A program made the translations under genes and the position numbers. A stretch of 64,000 nucleotides of DNA, taken from the NCBI GenBank assembly GCA_025991245.1, contig BQMJ01000042.1:62001-126000 (forward strand). The letters run 5' to 3'. Positions 1 through 11,877 of this stretch are shown here, one piece after another. The notes under the pieces were generated by a model that was given only the letters and a program-made list of their open reading frames with translations, did not search any database and had not been told where the DNA came from. How positions within the stretch are numbered: position 1 is the first letter of the stretch; each line of letters begins with the position of its first letter. This DNA comes from Galdieria partita (taxonomy: Eukaryota > Rhodophyta > Bangiophyceae > Galdieriales > Galdieriaceae).

Positions 1-2434
1 CCGTTTCTTCAACGATAAAACACGTCCGAGCAATCTTTCAATAAATTCTGGAAATGCCAACAATCTCAAAGTATGTCCTGTGGGAGCTGTATCGACAATA
101 ACTAGATCGAACTGTCGTAAATCTACCAACTCCATTACTTTCGTTAAGGCTACTAACTCGTCTGTTCCCTAGATATTTTTCATTGTTGAAAGTCCAAGTA
201 GAATATCCTCATCCATACTTACTGGAGGAGGGTTGTCCAATATATCCATGAAATCTCCGAGGCCTAAGGTTCTCACAACTTCACTTCCCCAACTATTCGA
301 ACCCTCCATTTGCAAATCCAATAATAGTTGTCTAAATTCTTCAATAGATTGCTCAGGATCGATTTCCATCGCATACAAATTATCTAATATTTCAGTTTAA
401 CAGGACAGTATTCTTCTGTTGGTGCTATTCTACCTTTTATAAAAGTAGGTGAGCCACTTAGTTTGGTTTCTAATGCATCTCCCAAAGAATGCGCAGGATC
501 AGTAGATATAATCAGTACTCGACGTTCTTTTGTTAACAAGATTATTCTTCTCAACATATATCCATTGTTGCTATGTTATACCTTTAGACATACAAACTGA
601 CAAGGCAGTACTAATACTTGTCTTTCCGACTCCTCCTTTGCCTCCAACAAATATGTATTGACTAGAAAATGATTCCAATTATGGTTTGCAAAATGGAATC
701 CACTTACCTTTTGCTTTCCACAGACAATGATACATCGTCATCTCTTCTATTCAAGTTGTTCATTTTAACAAGCCATTCATCAAATACTTTATTTTCTGTT
801 CGATTCAGATTATCATCGAGATACTTGGATAACTGATGGACTCCTATACACATAACTTTATCTTGAAGTTGCTCGTTGATAAGAGAATCGTACCTTTTAG
901 TCCTTCAACTTCTGCTCCTAAATAAGGAATCTGTATAATAGGCTTGTCAGTCACCGTTTCTTTGATACGACTTAGTATACGTTGTTGCCCTTTCATCAAA
1001 GAATGCCAATATGCTGCTTTGGTATCCGCAGAAATCAGCTGATTCACAATCAATCGTTCCACATGGAATTGTTGAGTCTTCAAGTAACAAACCAGCCTAT
1101 TCAATATAGCAATCATAACAGTGGATATAACAAAAACCTACTCACCTTGTCGACTCTTCCAAAGATAAATTGCTGGCAATGGTTACGACAACAAAATTTG
1201 TTCTTGATGTATCCCTAAGTTGATCCTATGAAAGCTTTACATTTCTTGTCATTATAAAAAGAAGCCGAGAATAATTACATGAAACTGCTGCATATCTTCT
1301 TGAAATTGAGTTATTCGTTTCACTGCATTCGAAATAACATTCTTATTGAAGCTATTCTTATCTTTAACTAAAGAGAAGAGATTGTTGACTCTATTCAAAG
1401 CGCTGTCCAATTTTCCACGAAGAGATAAAGCCTGGATTGCAAATATGATTCAATATGCGCATTCCATGGCAAGTCAAATAACAATATACTTTGGATAAGA
1501 ATCGACTAAGAAAGTCTGGAAATGCCAATAATCGAATGGTATGTCCAGTTGGTGCTGTGTCAATTACTAGATAATCATATTTCCGCGAAGTTGTCTCAGA
1601 AGAAATGAAAACTTTTGTCAAAGCCTTTTTCCGTATTACATTCAATAAACCAAGCAATCATATATACATATATATTATGTTGTACATACAATAAATTCAT
1701 CTGCACCAGGAGGAATATTATCTAAAATGTCACGAAACTCTTCAATTCCTAATCGAGAAGCCCACTCCTGCAATTCCTTATCTATTGTCTGGTTGATACT
1801 TGTTAGGTTGGAAACTGCATCTCTAAATTCTCCAACTGCAGCAGTCGTATCCACTTCTAGAGCCCACAAGTTTTCACAACCAATTACAGGCACTATTTCA
1901 CCTTTTTTGATATCGATGTCTAAGGAATCTGCCAAGGAATGTGCAGGGTCCGTGCTAACTATCAGAGTCCGGTATCCTTGTTCTAAAAGGACACAATGGG
2001 TTGATTTTATGGAAACGCTTTTCCATATTACCTGCTAAAAAAACTCCATAAGCAGCTGCACAAGTAGTCTTTCCTACACCACCCTTTCCACAAACAAACT
2101 TTATATGAGTGGTTTCTTCTCTTTTGGTCACTGCCACTTTTAACTATGAATGACAATCACTCAAGTTTCTGCAATAACGAAATTGCATTACCTGTTGTTC
2201 ATCCTTGTGTTGGACACAACAACGATACAACGGAGTGGAATAAACGTAAGGTCGAGTTTTCAAAGTTCTTCCACTTTTCCAAACTCCTTGCCGTCCAAGC
2301 AATGGAAGCAACTTTCTTAAACAAAATGGAAACTTTGTACAAGTTGAGTCAACTGAATACACAAAACAAAGTCTCTTCGCTTTTCTCATATCATCTAAAC
2401 ACATCCACACATCCACCTTTATTAGAAAATGCAA
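1..2434 (-). CDS. Two-domain ArsA/GET3-type ATPase with likely plastid leader (3' end cut by window)
   Basis: ATPase of the ArsA/GET3/TRC40 family with two nucleotide-binding domains in tandem. The end of the second domain lies beyond position 1. A first exon (2192-2434) encodes a basic, Ser/Cys-rich leader that looks like a transit peptide; a 48-base intron (2144-2191) follows, since the next exon has no ATG. Domain 1 carries GKGGVGKTT (about 2065-2092), STDPAHSLADSLD and DTAPTGHT (about 1542-1566). A linker with FDEWLVKM leads to domain 2 with GGKGGVGKTS (about 619-648) and DTAPTGHTLRLL (about 71-98). Other introns lie near 1990-2040, 1618-1690 and 1438-1500. Family members target tail-anchored membrane proteins (GET3) or energise arsenite export (ArsA); which applies here cannot be told. 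Start codons at 2434, 2404 or 2389 are all possible. Confidence 0.85.
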
Positions 2435-2466
2435 ATATCAGTGAACTATGCGGCACACTGCGCTTA

Positions 2467-5288
2467 TTATCCAAAGTTGGTTCTTAAACAAATTAAAACT
2501 TGTTTCAACAAATAAGGATGAAGACTGCGGATTCCAAAGCGCTCTTTCAAAACTATTCGGGTGGAATCCACTTGCTTGTCAGTTTCTAAAAGTTCCAATT
2601 GTTGACATAAATCTGCGAAACGCTGTTCTACTGAGCCCGTTTCATCTAATTCTGTAGAATGGAAGCCTTGACTTGTATTAGGTTCGGTTTCCAACCACGA
2701 TAATAAGGATTCAATATCATGCATAAGACTAATACATATGTCAGTGGAAACTTTGGCTATCTTCACTTACGGAAAGAATACAAAAGGCTTGCTAGTAAAA
2801 ACCAAAAAGGCTTCCAATAAGATACCAAAGTCCTTACATACACGATTCAACAACTGCAACGAAAGAATATTAATGAAATAAGATGAAGCAGAATGAAAAC
2901 TCATTTCAGACAAGTCCATTTCCTTATCACCACAAGATAACACAATATCATGAAACAAGAAACGATCCAAAGCATAAGCCAAAGGACGCCATATCTCTGC
3001 ACTGACCTATTGAAAATAATATACAAACTGGAATGAATTATCCAATGTATTTGAAAAGATGTCGTTACCTTGGTGTCCTGAAGAACCGAACAAAGCAGGT
3101 TGAAATGTGTACGTAAATGAGACAAAGCACTTGTCAACTCTGGACTCAAATCTTCACTCGAAAGCAATCGTAAAACCCTAAAGGCATAGTCACTCAATCT
3201 CTACTGAATTCAAATATACTTACCAGCTCCTTTGTTCTTCTCTGGAGGAATAATGATATATGGCAACGTAAGGTTTTGCGTTTTCTCTAAACTCTCGTTC
3301 CAAAAGTCTCTCTATATGAGATACAAAACTTCTTTGTAACCTAATGAATCAATGATGGATTGCCCCAAAAACATAATAATAAACTAACCTTGAAAAGTGT
3401 TCGATTTCATCTTGAATCATTGTTTTGGAAATCATTTCGAGTTCTAAAGTTGTGTCTTTCGGTTTTTCAGAAAACGAAGGAGTTAGATAAGGAACAAGTT
3501 CCAAGTAAAAAATATCATCCTCTATCCAAATATATTCAATCTCATTCCAAGTAAAAATAACAAGATGACCAACTCCAATCTTCTAAATTCTTCTGAATAT
3601 AATTGGCTGCATTCAAAATAAGGATACATCGCTGAAGATGATCTTCCATAACTTGATACATATCGTCCTAGAAATAAAGTCACAACAAGTTGCTTTCTAT
3701 ACGAAACGAGAGCAGACATACTTGCAAATAACTCAAAAGTTCCATTTTCAACGTTTCCAACAGTGGTATTTGCGTCAGACGAACAAACTGTGCCCTAATG
3801 GATAAAGATGGCAATACCTTTGCTCTTTCACACATGGCTAATAAAGTATTCAGAATTTCTTCTACAGCTCCAGAATCTCCTTTTACAAGCTTTGTTATTG
3901 CTTGTTGAACAGAATCTTGAGAACGTGTCAACTCTGCTGCAGTCCATGTTGCCAAAAAGGCAGGATTCTGATGGTGTGCTTCTTCGAGACTGCTAGGTAT
4001 GGGTTCCAATATGAGACGATCTTGAAGAAACTTTCTCAGGGAATCATCTAACTGGATACTTTGATCAATAAGGTGGAAGAAAATTTCTTGGGAATCGAAT
4101 GGCAAATGTACATTCGTTGTGAAGTTACCGAGGCTTGCAACATCTCTCGCAACCTTTCTTCCAAAGAGATGCAATAAATATCTTGCAAAGGCAACTAGAG
4201 CATCCTCAAATTCTTCTTCTCTTCCTTCTCTCGCGCTATCTATTGCCTTGAATATATAAATAGATAGATAGAAATCATATTAGGCTTTTCAATATCCCAC
4301 TTACTTCCTGAATACCTTCTTCCAATACAGGTTGCATTTCGTGCCATCTTTCCAATAAAAAGGTACATGCCCATTCTGGTTTGTCAACTCGAGCAGTCTC
4401 TCGACTTGATAAAAAGTGATATTCAAAACGACTAACAATATTATGACAAAGTGGAATCAAGTACCAACGAACTCCAGGCTGTTGGGTGCCATCAATTCTC
4501 AAGTCAGCTATGGAAGACTTGTCCACATAATATTGAAGTTCATCCAATTGAACAATCAGTTTTTGAACTTTCTTCCAACGATTGGCCTGTCCATAGAAAC
4601 ATAACACATTCGTTTCAAATCCAAGCTGTTCAAGAATTTGTAACATCCTCCTTTGAAGCATATCACGAACTTGTGCAACCGAGTCTTGCCTTGTTGACAA
4701 AATATCTTCCAGACACTTTCGTATCCAACCCGATTTCAATTCGTCCAACAACGTTTGTACTTGCTTTTCTTCTGGAAAAGAAACAAACAACAATTCTCGC
4801 ACATACTTCAAAGCAGCATCGCCATCTTCCTCTTCCAATGCCTCTTCAACCTTGTGATACGTTCGCAAGCTGTCAACCGCTATTTTCAAAGTTTTCTCCT
4901 CACATTTAGATCTCTCCCATTGATTGGCAATGTCAGCTGCCTCTCTGCAAAATACCAATAAAGACTCCAATTCGTTCTTAAATTTCCTTGCTTCGTCACT
5001 CAACCGTCGAAACTCGTTTCTGAATTCACATATTTGTTCCTTCATAGCAGGTACTGAAGATTGAAAACTATGTTGTTGCACCTCTTCTTGTGTCTTCAAA
5101 TCTTCCAATTCCTTTTCGCACTTGTGACAGAGTACTCCTGCTTTTTGAACATCGTCCTATCCGTACAAAATAATTCTTTCCAATCCAGCCTGATGAATAA
5201 ATCTTTTGCTTACAACAATAACAAATTCCTTATCAAAAAAGGAAGCCAGTCCTTTTCTTTCCAACTGGCTGCTTATGTTTACTTCCAT
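2467..5288 (-). CDS. RINT1/TIP20/MAG2 family ER-Golgi tethering subunit
   Basis: Subunit of the Dsl1/NRZ tethering complex that captures COPI vesicles at the ER. The first exon begins at ATG 5288 (MEVNISSQLERKG) and is joined over a 57-base intron to a long helical exon (about 4275-5159). Family hallmarks are RFEYHFLSSRETARVDKPEW, LPSLSIRAQFVRLTQIPLLE and YILNAANYIQKNLEDWS, in the same order as in RINT1. Further exons run to the stop at 2467, ending in FGIRSLHPYLLKQVL, which resembles the RINT1 tail. The estimated length of about 750 residues is normal. It lies 32-77 bases upstream of the ArsA gene on the same strand and is divergent from the START-like gene, with 77 bases between start codons. 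COG3 was considered first, but the RINT1 motif decides. Confidence 0.85.
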
Positions 5289-5365
5289 GAACGGCCAAAA
5301 CCCAATTGGGAAACAAGAGAATCGAAATCGTTGGCGTTTCTGAGGTTGTGAGAAGCTCACTGGTG

Positions 5366-5971
5366 ATGAAGTTTCGAATAGAAGTGGACTTGAATGTATC
5401 CTGTGAAGATTTTTGGAAATACCGTGCACACTCCAAACTCTTGTCTTATCAAGTGAAACGAGGTGGTTTGGATAGAATAGAAACCGTCGAGGAAGGTGTT
5501 CAGGATAATGGAACCTATTACAGAAGAATGCATATATTTCCTAAAATGGAGTTTCTCGAGTTGTCGAAAAGTATTAAACGGCATGTTGAACAGAAATTTA
5601 CTGGTTTGCATGATTATCAGTGGTGGGAAGAAGATGGAAGTCTTGTACAGTGCTTTGAAACGAGACCCCTAGGGTTTTTGGCTAATCATGTACTTACGGA
5701 AGGGAAGATGGAGTTGACAAAGATATCCGATACTGTTTGTCGTTATAGTTTGACAGGAAGTGTAGATGTTCATTTTTTAGGTCTAGGGCCTATTGTAGAA
5801 GCAGCAGTTGTTCACAATATGAAAAAGTTTTACAAGGGAGGTTTCAGAGATTCTGTCAATGAATTCTTTCAGCATAGTTTTTCAGAGGATGAAGAGTTTT
5901 TAGCTCTTGATTGTAACAGTAGTTTGAACAGTATTAGAACAGCTACAATAAGGAGTTGTGGAGATGTGTAA
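5366..5971 (+). CDS. START-like (SRPBCC fold) protein, function unknown
   Basis: Single-exon gene of 201 residues. The frame is open from 5306, but the first ATG is at 5366 (MKFRIEVDLNVSCEDFW). The pattern of an N-terminal strand, a helix with FWKYRAHSKLL, alternating strands including QWWEEDGSLVQCFETRP, and a long C-terminal helix with FYKGGFRDSVNEFF resembles lipid-binding START/Bet-v1-like folds, perhaps the VASt or COQ10-like branches. No signal peptide or membrane helix is visible. It shares a short bidirectional promoter region with RINT1. Assignment rests on pattern only; a ligand cannot be proposed. A second START-like domain occurs at 37.3-38.9 kb in a different architecture. Confidence 0.55.
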   Translation: MKFRIEVDLNVSCEDFWKYRAHSKLLSYQVKRGGLDRIETVEEGVQDNGTYYRRMHIFPKMEFLELSKSIKRHVEQKFTGLHDYQWWEEDGSLVQCFETRPLGFLANHVLTEGKMELTKISDTVCRYSLTGSVDVHFLGLGPIVEAAVVHNMKKFYKGGFRDSVNEFFQHSFSEDEEFLALDCNSSLNSIRTATIRSCGDV

Positions 5972-6016
5972 AGATTTGGGGTTATTTCTTTTGAATAAAG
6001 CGTTTTGGAAAAGAGA

Positions 6017-6545
6017 ATGCAAGCAGGACATGGCTCTGCACCGGTGGATGTTGGAGTAGAATGGTTGAGAGCCAAAGGAGCTTGGAGTTTTTATATTCTG
6101 TTGATAATAACAGTGAGGATTATAGTAGGAACTATTCTAGACCTGGAGCCCTATCAGTCTTGGTCCACCATTAACATTCTACACGCTACAGTAACCTTTT
6201 TTGTGTTTCACTGGATCAAAGGTAGTCCATTCCCTACCAACTGGACTGAAGACTATAACGTAGATAAATATACTTGGTGGGAACAGATTGATAGAAAAAG
6301 GCAAAATACTCCCAATAGAAAGTTCTTCACCGCTGTGGTGGTGGTACTGTAAGTTGGCTCGAAGAGTTGTCATATCCATAGAACAAGTCCTTCCTGACAA
6401 AGTAATTAGGTATTTGCTTGCTCTCGACTCGACACCTAAAGAATATGTTGCGGTACATATTGCAAACTTTGTTGCTTTTATTATAGTGTTTATAGCCAAA
6501 ATGCCGTGGATGCACAAGGTCCGTATTTTTGGGATAAACAAGTGA
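6017..6545 (+). CDS. ORM1-like protein (ORMDL), sphingolipid synthesis regulator
   Basis: ER membrane protein that restrains serine palmitoyltransferase in the ORM/ORMDL family. Exon 1 starts at ATG 6017 (MQAGHGSAPVDVGVEWL; the upstream TTG is not needed). It holds two membrane segments, ATVTFFVFHWIKGSPFPTNW and the family motif WWEQIDRKRQNTPNRKFF. A 61-base intron (about 6349-6409) joins it to exon 2, giving VVVVLYLLALDST. The tail KMPWMHKVRIFGINK matches the highly conserved ORMDL ending. The frame across the intron restores a continuous protein of about 155 residues, normal for the family. It lies 45 bases after the START-like gene. Confidence 0.92.
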
Positions 6546-7105
6546 GAGAAAAGGCCCAAGTTTGAAGTATTTTTTTAAAGCTACTTGTGCTTTCCTTAGA
6601 ATACTGGTTTGTTGTAGAGTTGAATTTTAAATTGTATTTTTCTTTCAAGTCTTTACTATATTTCGAATGTTGAATGTTAGTGCATTTGTTACAATAGCTT
6701 GTGCAAAGTTGAAATTCTCAATACTTGGTAGTTTCTATGAAAGATAGTTCTTATAACAAATAGGAACTACACTTATGGAAGCTCACTCAATCTTTCAATC
6801 AAGGATTGACTCACCTGCCTTGAAGAACTCTATTTAGATATTGGCTTTGCTAAGCTTGAGGAACAAACTTACTTCAAATTATGATTCAGTAAGAAACAAG
6901 GATCCAACAACATATTTGATGCTGCTATTTGCTAGCTATGAAAGGATCTCGATCATTACCAAAAAGTCAAATGAAGCTGATATCCGAATGGAATATTTTC
7001 TTATGAAAAGTTTCTTCCAAAAACAACCAACTTGTAACGTTTCTTCAAGAAGACAACAACTGCAAGTTCCAAAGCTAACCACGTTCCCATTCTTCATTTG
7101 AGGGA
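6546..7105. other. Intergenic region between ORMDL and Tudor-SN genes
   Basis: About 560 bases without a gene I can support. An 86-codon open frame ending at 7101 starts with TTG, has no recognisable motif and abuts the Tudor-SN start codon, so it is more likely 5' leader or promoter sequence. The first half is T-rich and probably holds the ORMDL 3' end. Confidence 0.4.
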
Positions 7106-10032
7106 ATGCAGACGTCTTCCAATTCTCAGTCGACTCCACCAATAGGCACGTTTATTCAAGGCGTTGTGAAGGAAGTTGTTTCAGGAGACACGCTTGTTAT
7201 TACTGGAAAAGCTGCCCGATCTGGTCCTCCACCAGAAGTAAGACTTTCTTTGTCTTCTCTAACTGCTCCTAGATTTTCCACCAAAGCAAAGAGTACAAAA
7301 CAAGAGAGCGATGAACCGGAACCCTTGGAGGAGGAAACTCATCAAACCTATGTAGAACTAGAGCCATATGCTTGGGAATCCCGAGAAGCTTTGAGAGAGT
7401 TGACTATAGGCAAACCTGTTATCTTCCGTATCGACTACAAAGCTGACAACGTAGGAGGAAGGTTATTTGGTTCCGTTTATTTGACAGATAAAAGATCGAT
7501 CAGTCATATAATGGTATCCTCGGGTCTCGTCAAGGTGCGCAGACCTCCACCTTCTTCGAACGAAAAGAGGGCAACAGATTTTGATGAGCTTGTGAAGTTG
7601 GAAGAGAAAGCAAAAGAAGAGAAAATAGGATTGCACAGCAACTCGCCGAGCCATCAAGTCATTCGTGTTACAAGACAGCCTTTTGGAAGAGAAGGACTGC
7701 CAAAAGGCGTACATATATTTGGTTTGGTGGATCAAGTATTGAATGGGAGTACCTTTCGCATTTTCGTTCCAGAAAACTTGGAAGAAGCCAAAGTTTCTTT
7801 TCGTTCAGAAAAAGGTTATTATAGATTAGTACTAGTTGTTCTTCCGGGTGTCCAGAGTCCAGGGTTCAAGATGGAATCATATTCAACTGAAACAAAGCTG
7901 GTTCCTCAACCTTTTGCTTTGAATGCGCGACTTTTTTCTGAACATAGATTACTAAATAGAGTTGTGAGACTGGACGTTGTTGGGTTCGATAAGAACGAGA
8001 CCATAGTTGGAGAAGTTTTTCTAGTATCAGATGGAACAGAAGGAGGAGTTGATGAACACTATATTGGAGAAGAGCTTCTTCGCGTTGGTCTAGCTCGCAC
8101 AAACAATTGGGGACTTGAATTATCTCCGCGTTCTGGTCAACTTATGAGAGCTGAACGGAGTGCAATAGAGCAACGTTTAGGTGTTTGGCAAAATTATATT
8201 CCTCCTGCCAACGCTTCCGTCGTTCTTTCAGGCTCGTTTAAAGGAAAAGTTGTAGAAGTAATATCTGGTGACACAATTGTGGTATTGCCTGAAGGTCAGA
8301 AGGACTCAAGACGGATCAGTTTTGCTAGTTTAAGGAGTCCAAAACTTGGAAAGGGACGCGAGTTGGATGCACCACTATCTTTTGAGAGTAGAGAGTTTCT
8401 TCGAAAACTTTTGATAGGAAAGACTGTGAATATTGAGATGGACTACAAACGCAAAATTCAGTCGAGTGGTATTTATGTTACTTGATGATCATGTTCATTA
8501 TCATTCAGTATTGATAGGAAGTCAGAATTCGGGTAATCTTACGATAGAGTTTGCAACAGTCACTTTGAATGGCAAGGATATTGGTGAAATGCTGGTTTCC
8601 AAAGGTTTTGCAAGTGTGATTAGACATAAGAGTGGCGAAGAGCGTGCCAGAAACTATGAGAAATACATAGAATTGGAGAAAGAAGCAGTTTTAAGTAGGA
8701 AAGGAATACACGATTCGAAGGGAGTTGTGCAAAGATCTCGAAGAATAAACGATTTATCATCAAGAGAGGCCACAAAACGAGCCAAAGAAAGTTTTCCTCA
8801 CTTTCAGGTAGTTTGCGTTTATGGTTTTATTATTTTACTAAAAGTTTCTTTAGAGAACCGGTCCCTTTCATGGTATTGTAGAATACGTTTTATCTGGTTC
8901 GCGTTACAAAATTCTTCTTTCGAAAGAATCGACTATGATTGCATTTGCACTTGAATACGTTCGTTGTCCACCTCCTTCCAAAGCGCCAATATCCAAAAAC
9001 GATATAGGAGATGCAGCTTTGTATTTTGCCAGAGATAATATTCTTCAGCGAGACGTGGAAGTGAGTTTTTCGACTGTTGATCGAGTTGGAACTTTTATTG
9101 GAAAGTTAAAAGTCTTAGAAGGTAGCAAATCTGATGAGGTGGAATGGGAAGGCTCTCTTTTAGAGCAAGGTCTAGGCTATCTTAATGAAGTAACACGAGA
9201 TAAGGCTCCATCCAGTCTCAAGGAAAAGGAAAAGATTGCAAAGGAGAGTCAAAAAGGCCTATGGAGTGTTTTTTCCAAACAAAATGGTGCCGAAACAACT
9301 AGAACAGACACTTCAATACAATTTTATGGTATAGTATCTGAAGTTAGTGGCGGTGGTCGATTGTATATTCAATCAGAGGAAGCAGAAGCACAAAATACAT
9401 TACATGCCATTCAACAACAGCTTTCGGAATTAGGAATGAATGAAGAAGCAGGTGCAGAAATTCCGTTTTCTGCTTTGAAAGTTGGTGATAAAGTGGCTGC
9501 CAAATATTCTGTCGATCATCATTGGTATCGGGGAGTGATTCTGGAGAAGGATCTATCAGAAGAAAGGTTGCTAGTTTTGTTCGTAGATTATGGAAATGAG
9601 GAATGGATACCGTATGATGAAATTCGTTCTCTTCCTATTTCATCACGAAATGTCCCAACTGCAGCTTATTGTGTATTACTCAAAGACGTGGTGGTTCCAG
9701 AGCTGACACAAGAATACGGTATAGAGGCAGGAGAGGCATTGAGAGATTTGGTTTGGAATAAGCGAGTTTTGGTTCAAGGAACAAAAAGAATGGACTTGAA
9801 TGGCATACCACAAGTCATTGGAGATGTATTTGTAGAAAATGAAGAAGAAAAGAGAAATGTAGCAGCAGAATTGCTTCGACAAGGACTGGCGAGAATTATA
9901 AGACGTAAAGATGCGAAATCTCGAGCAGCGTATGAACGTTATGGACAAGATGAGCAAGTGGCACGTCATGCGCATCGTTTTCTATGGAGGTTTGGAGATG
10001 CGTATGCTTCTGATGAAGACACAGATATCTAA
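7106..10032 (+). CDS. Tudor staphylococcal nuclease (Tudor-SN/SND1)
   Basis: RNA-binding protein of the Tudor-SN/SND1 family, active in cytoplasmic RNA granules and RNA decay in other eukaryotes. Three exons: 7106-8468, 8509-8807 and 8854-10032, separated by 40- and 46-base introns whose removal keeps the frame. Four N-terminal SN-like repeats are visible, each opening with patterns such as VVKEVVSGDTLVI or GKVVEVISGDTIVVL. A Tudor domain follows (DKVAAKYSVDHHWYRGVI and FVDYGNEEWIPYDEIRSLP, about 9478-9660) inside a split fifth SN domain ending near VENEEEKRNVAAELLRQGLA. Exon 3 contains the conserved EYVLSGSRYKI. The length of about 940 residues is usual. The stop lies 60 bases from the convergent transporter's stop. 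Confidence 0.95.
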
Positions 10033-10092
10033 ATAAACATTCATAGACTTGGTAGCAACTTGTCATGTTCGTAGTATCATTATTTCTTGCAT

Positions 10093-11871
10093 TTATTCCA
10101 CTGTAGAAGACAAGGATCCACTTTGCCTTGCTTCCAATTCCAATATTTCCTGCGAATAAACCGAAGGAGAGAAACCTCCATGTCTCATGAATATGGAAGG
10201 AGAAGATGAGTAAAAGTTGGGAACGTTCTTTGGTGGATTCTTAGAGCCAATCATGACTTGACTCATTTCTTTCCTATGGACAATGAACGGACATTGTCAT
10301 CATCATACGCTCCATACTTACTTGTTCACCTGATTAACAAGTTGTTCCTTTTCAGTTACTTGTTCCTTCCTCTTATTTCCAGGAATATCTTTGACAAGCG
10401 GTACTTTCTCTTCAAACCATTCTTCTTCTTCTTCTTCGGATGAAGGTAACGTTGGATATTGAGAATAATGAAACGTGCCAATGACTAATAGTATAAAACC
10501 AATGACTTGAAGGAAACTATACTGTGTCCATGGCTCGCCAAATCGCCCTTGCGATATGACATAATATCTAGATGACTCTTCAGTTTCATTCAGATGGATA
10601 GAAAGTATACTTGACATTAAAATATCCACTATCCAAACAATCATTGTTCTCATCGTCTCCAAAAGTGTCCGAAACATAGAACTGCTCAGCTTGGTGACGT
10701 TCATAGAAAAGTAATTAAAAAACAACATGCAACTGACATCCATCAACAATATTCCTTGTAACACCCAAGAATGCTCAATCATTATAAAGGAATCCAATAT
10801 ATTTTCTAAAGAACCCGAGTCTTGTCCAGGAATCCAATAAGCCAAAGGAAATACTAGCAACAACATCATAGCAACACCGAAGAGTCCTTCATAGGTAACT
10901 ACACGTATGGAAGGCATATTCAAGTCTTGACAAAAATACTCTTCCACAACGACCTTTCTAAAGTACTTAGCAACTCATTGTCAACACATACAACTTGCGA
11001 TACCTGAGCTGCTTGGGCACACTGTCCAAAAATCATCAAGACAATTCCCAACACCAGATTGCCTCTCATCGCGACATCCTCTTCAGAAAGAATGTTTGCA
11101 AGACCTACCAAGGAAATACCAACAATGTTTAACAAGATACTCACATAATGATGGAAAGTGAGTTTCCGTTTCAAGAACAACTTGTTTCTTCATTCAATGA
11201 TGCAGATGACTTGCTATCACAAAAACTCTTACCACAGAGAATAACGCAGTAAACACAAGCATTGCTCCCCTTAGCATTTGATATACTGAGACAGTTGTAT
11301 AAAGAAGTCCCGTACACATGCAAACTGTAGCAACTAGATCAAAAGCTGCAGGAAACCTTAAGGTTATCATTTCACCAAAAAGAACAACAAACAATTTAAG
11401 AAAATACCATATAACAAGAATAGAATGATGCTGGTTCTTGGAATTCTTTTCTGCAAGTTCTGAATTCGATTCCAACCTTTTGCGCTGCAAAATATCCAAC
11501 ACGAAACAGAAGGACCTGGAGATATCAACAACTGGATCACTGCCTGAATCAATCCACAAACTGCAACTTAATTACATTCCATAAAACATTGCAAAAGTCT
11601 CAAATAACGGTTTTCGAAACTCCTTCAACTGACCATCTATTCCCAAAGAAGGAACTCCAAAGATTATCTACGCCATTCAGAAAGAGTCGATGCAAGTGAA
11701 AAACTCCAAACCTTTGCAAGCAAACTAGTAATAGTCCTAAAAACGAATAAAAAGTTTTGGAGAAACTATACACTTTGCATACCCAAACGTTAAAAGACCC
11801 ACTACTCCAACTGCCACTGTTGTCATACTTGAATAGTTGGCCAACGGAAATTGTTCAATAGAAAGTATCAT
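10093..11871 (-). CDS. SLC35F6-like drug/metabolite superfamily transporter
   Basis: Multi-pass membrane protein of the nucleotide-sugar/EamA superfamily, closest by pattern to SLC35F6. ATG at 11871 (MILSIEQFPLANYSS) opens exon 1; several short exons follow through 11.2-11.7 kb (YQMLRGAMLVFTALFSVV) and 10.9-11.2 kb (VLGIVLMIFGQCAQAAQ). The large exon (about 10319-10950) carries TYEGLFGVAMMLLLVFPLAY, FFNYFSMNVTKLSSSMFRT and the final helix VIGFILLVIGTFHYSQYP, then an acidic cytosolic tail. The apparent stop at 10318 sits in a strong donor (AACAA/GTAAGTATGG). Splicing adds an exon ending at 10093 with PPKNVPNFYSSSPSIFMRH. Substrate unknown. The start codon is 6 bases from that of the divergent decarboxylase gene. 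Confidence 0.8.
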
Positions 11872-11877
11872 TGAAGC

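Noticed and set aside
2146-2487. Plus-strand frame of 113 codons
   Set aside because: It lies opposite the first exon of the ArsA gene and the end of RINT1, has no known motif, and the minus strand explains the sequence through splicing.
2467-5288. COG3 or another golgin as identity of the tethering gene
   Set aside because: The block with YHFLSSRETARVDKPEW and the order of later motifs are specific to RINT1/TIP20.
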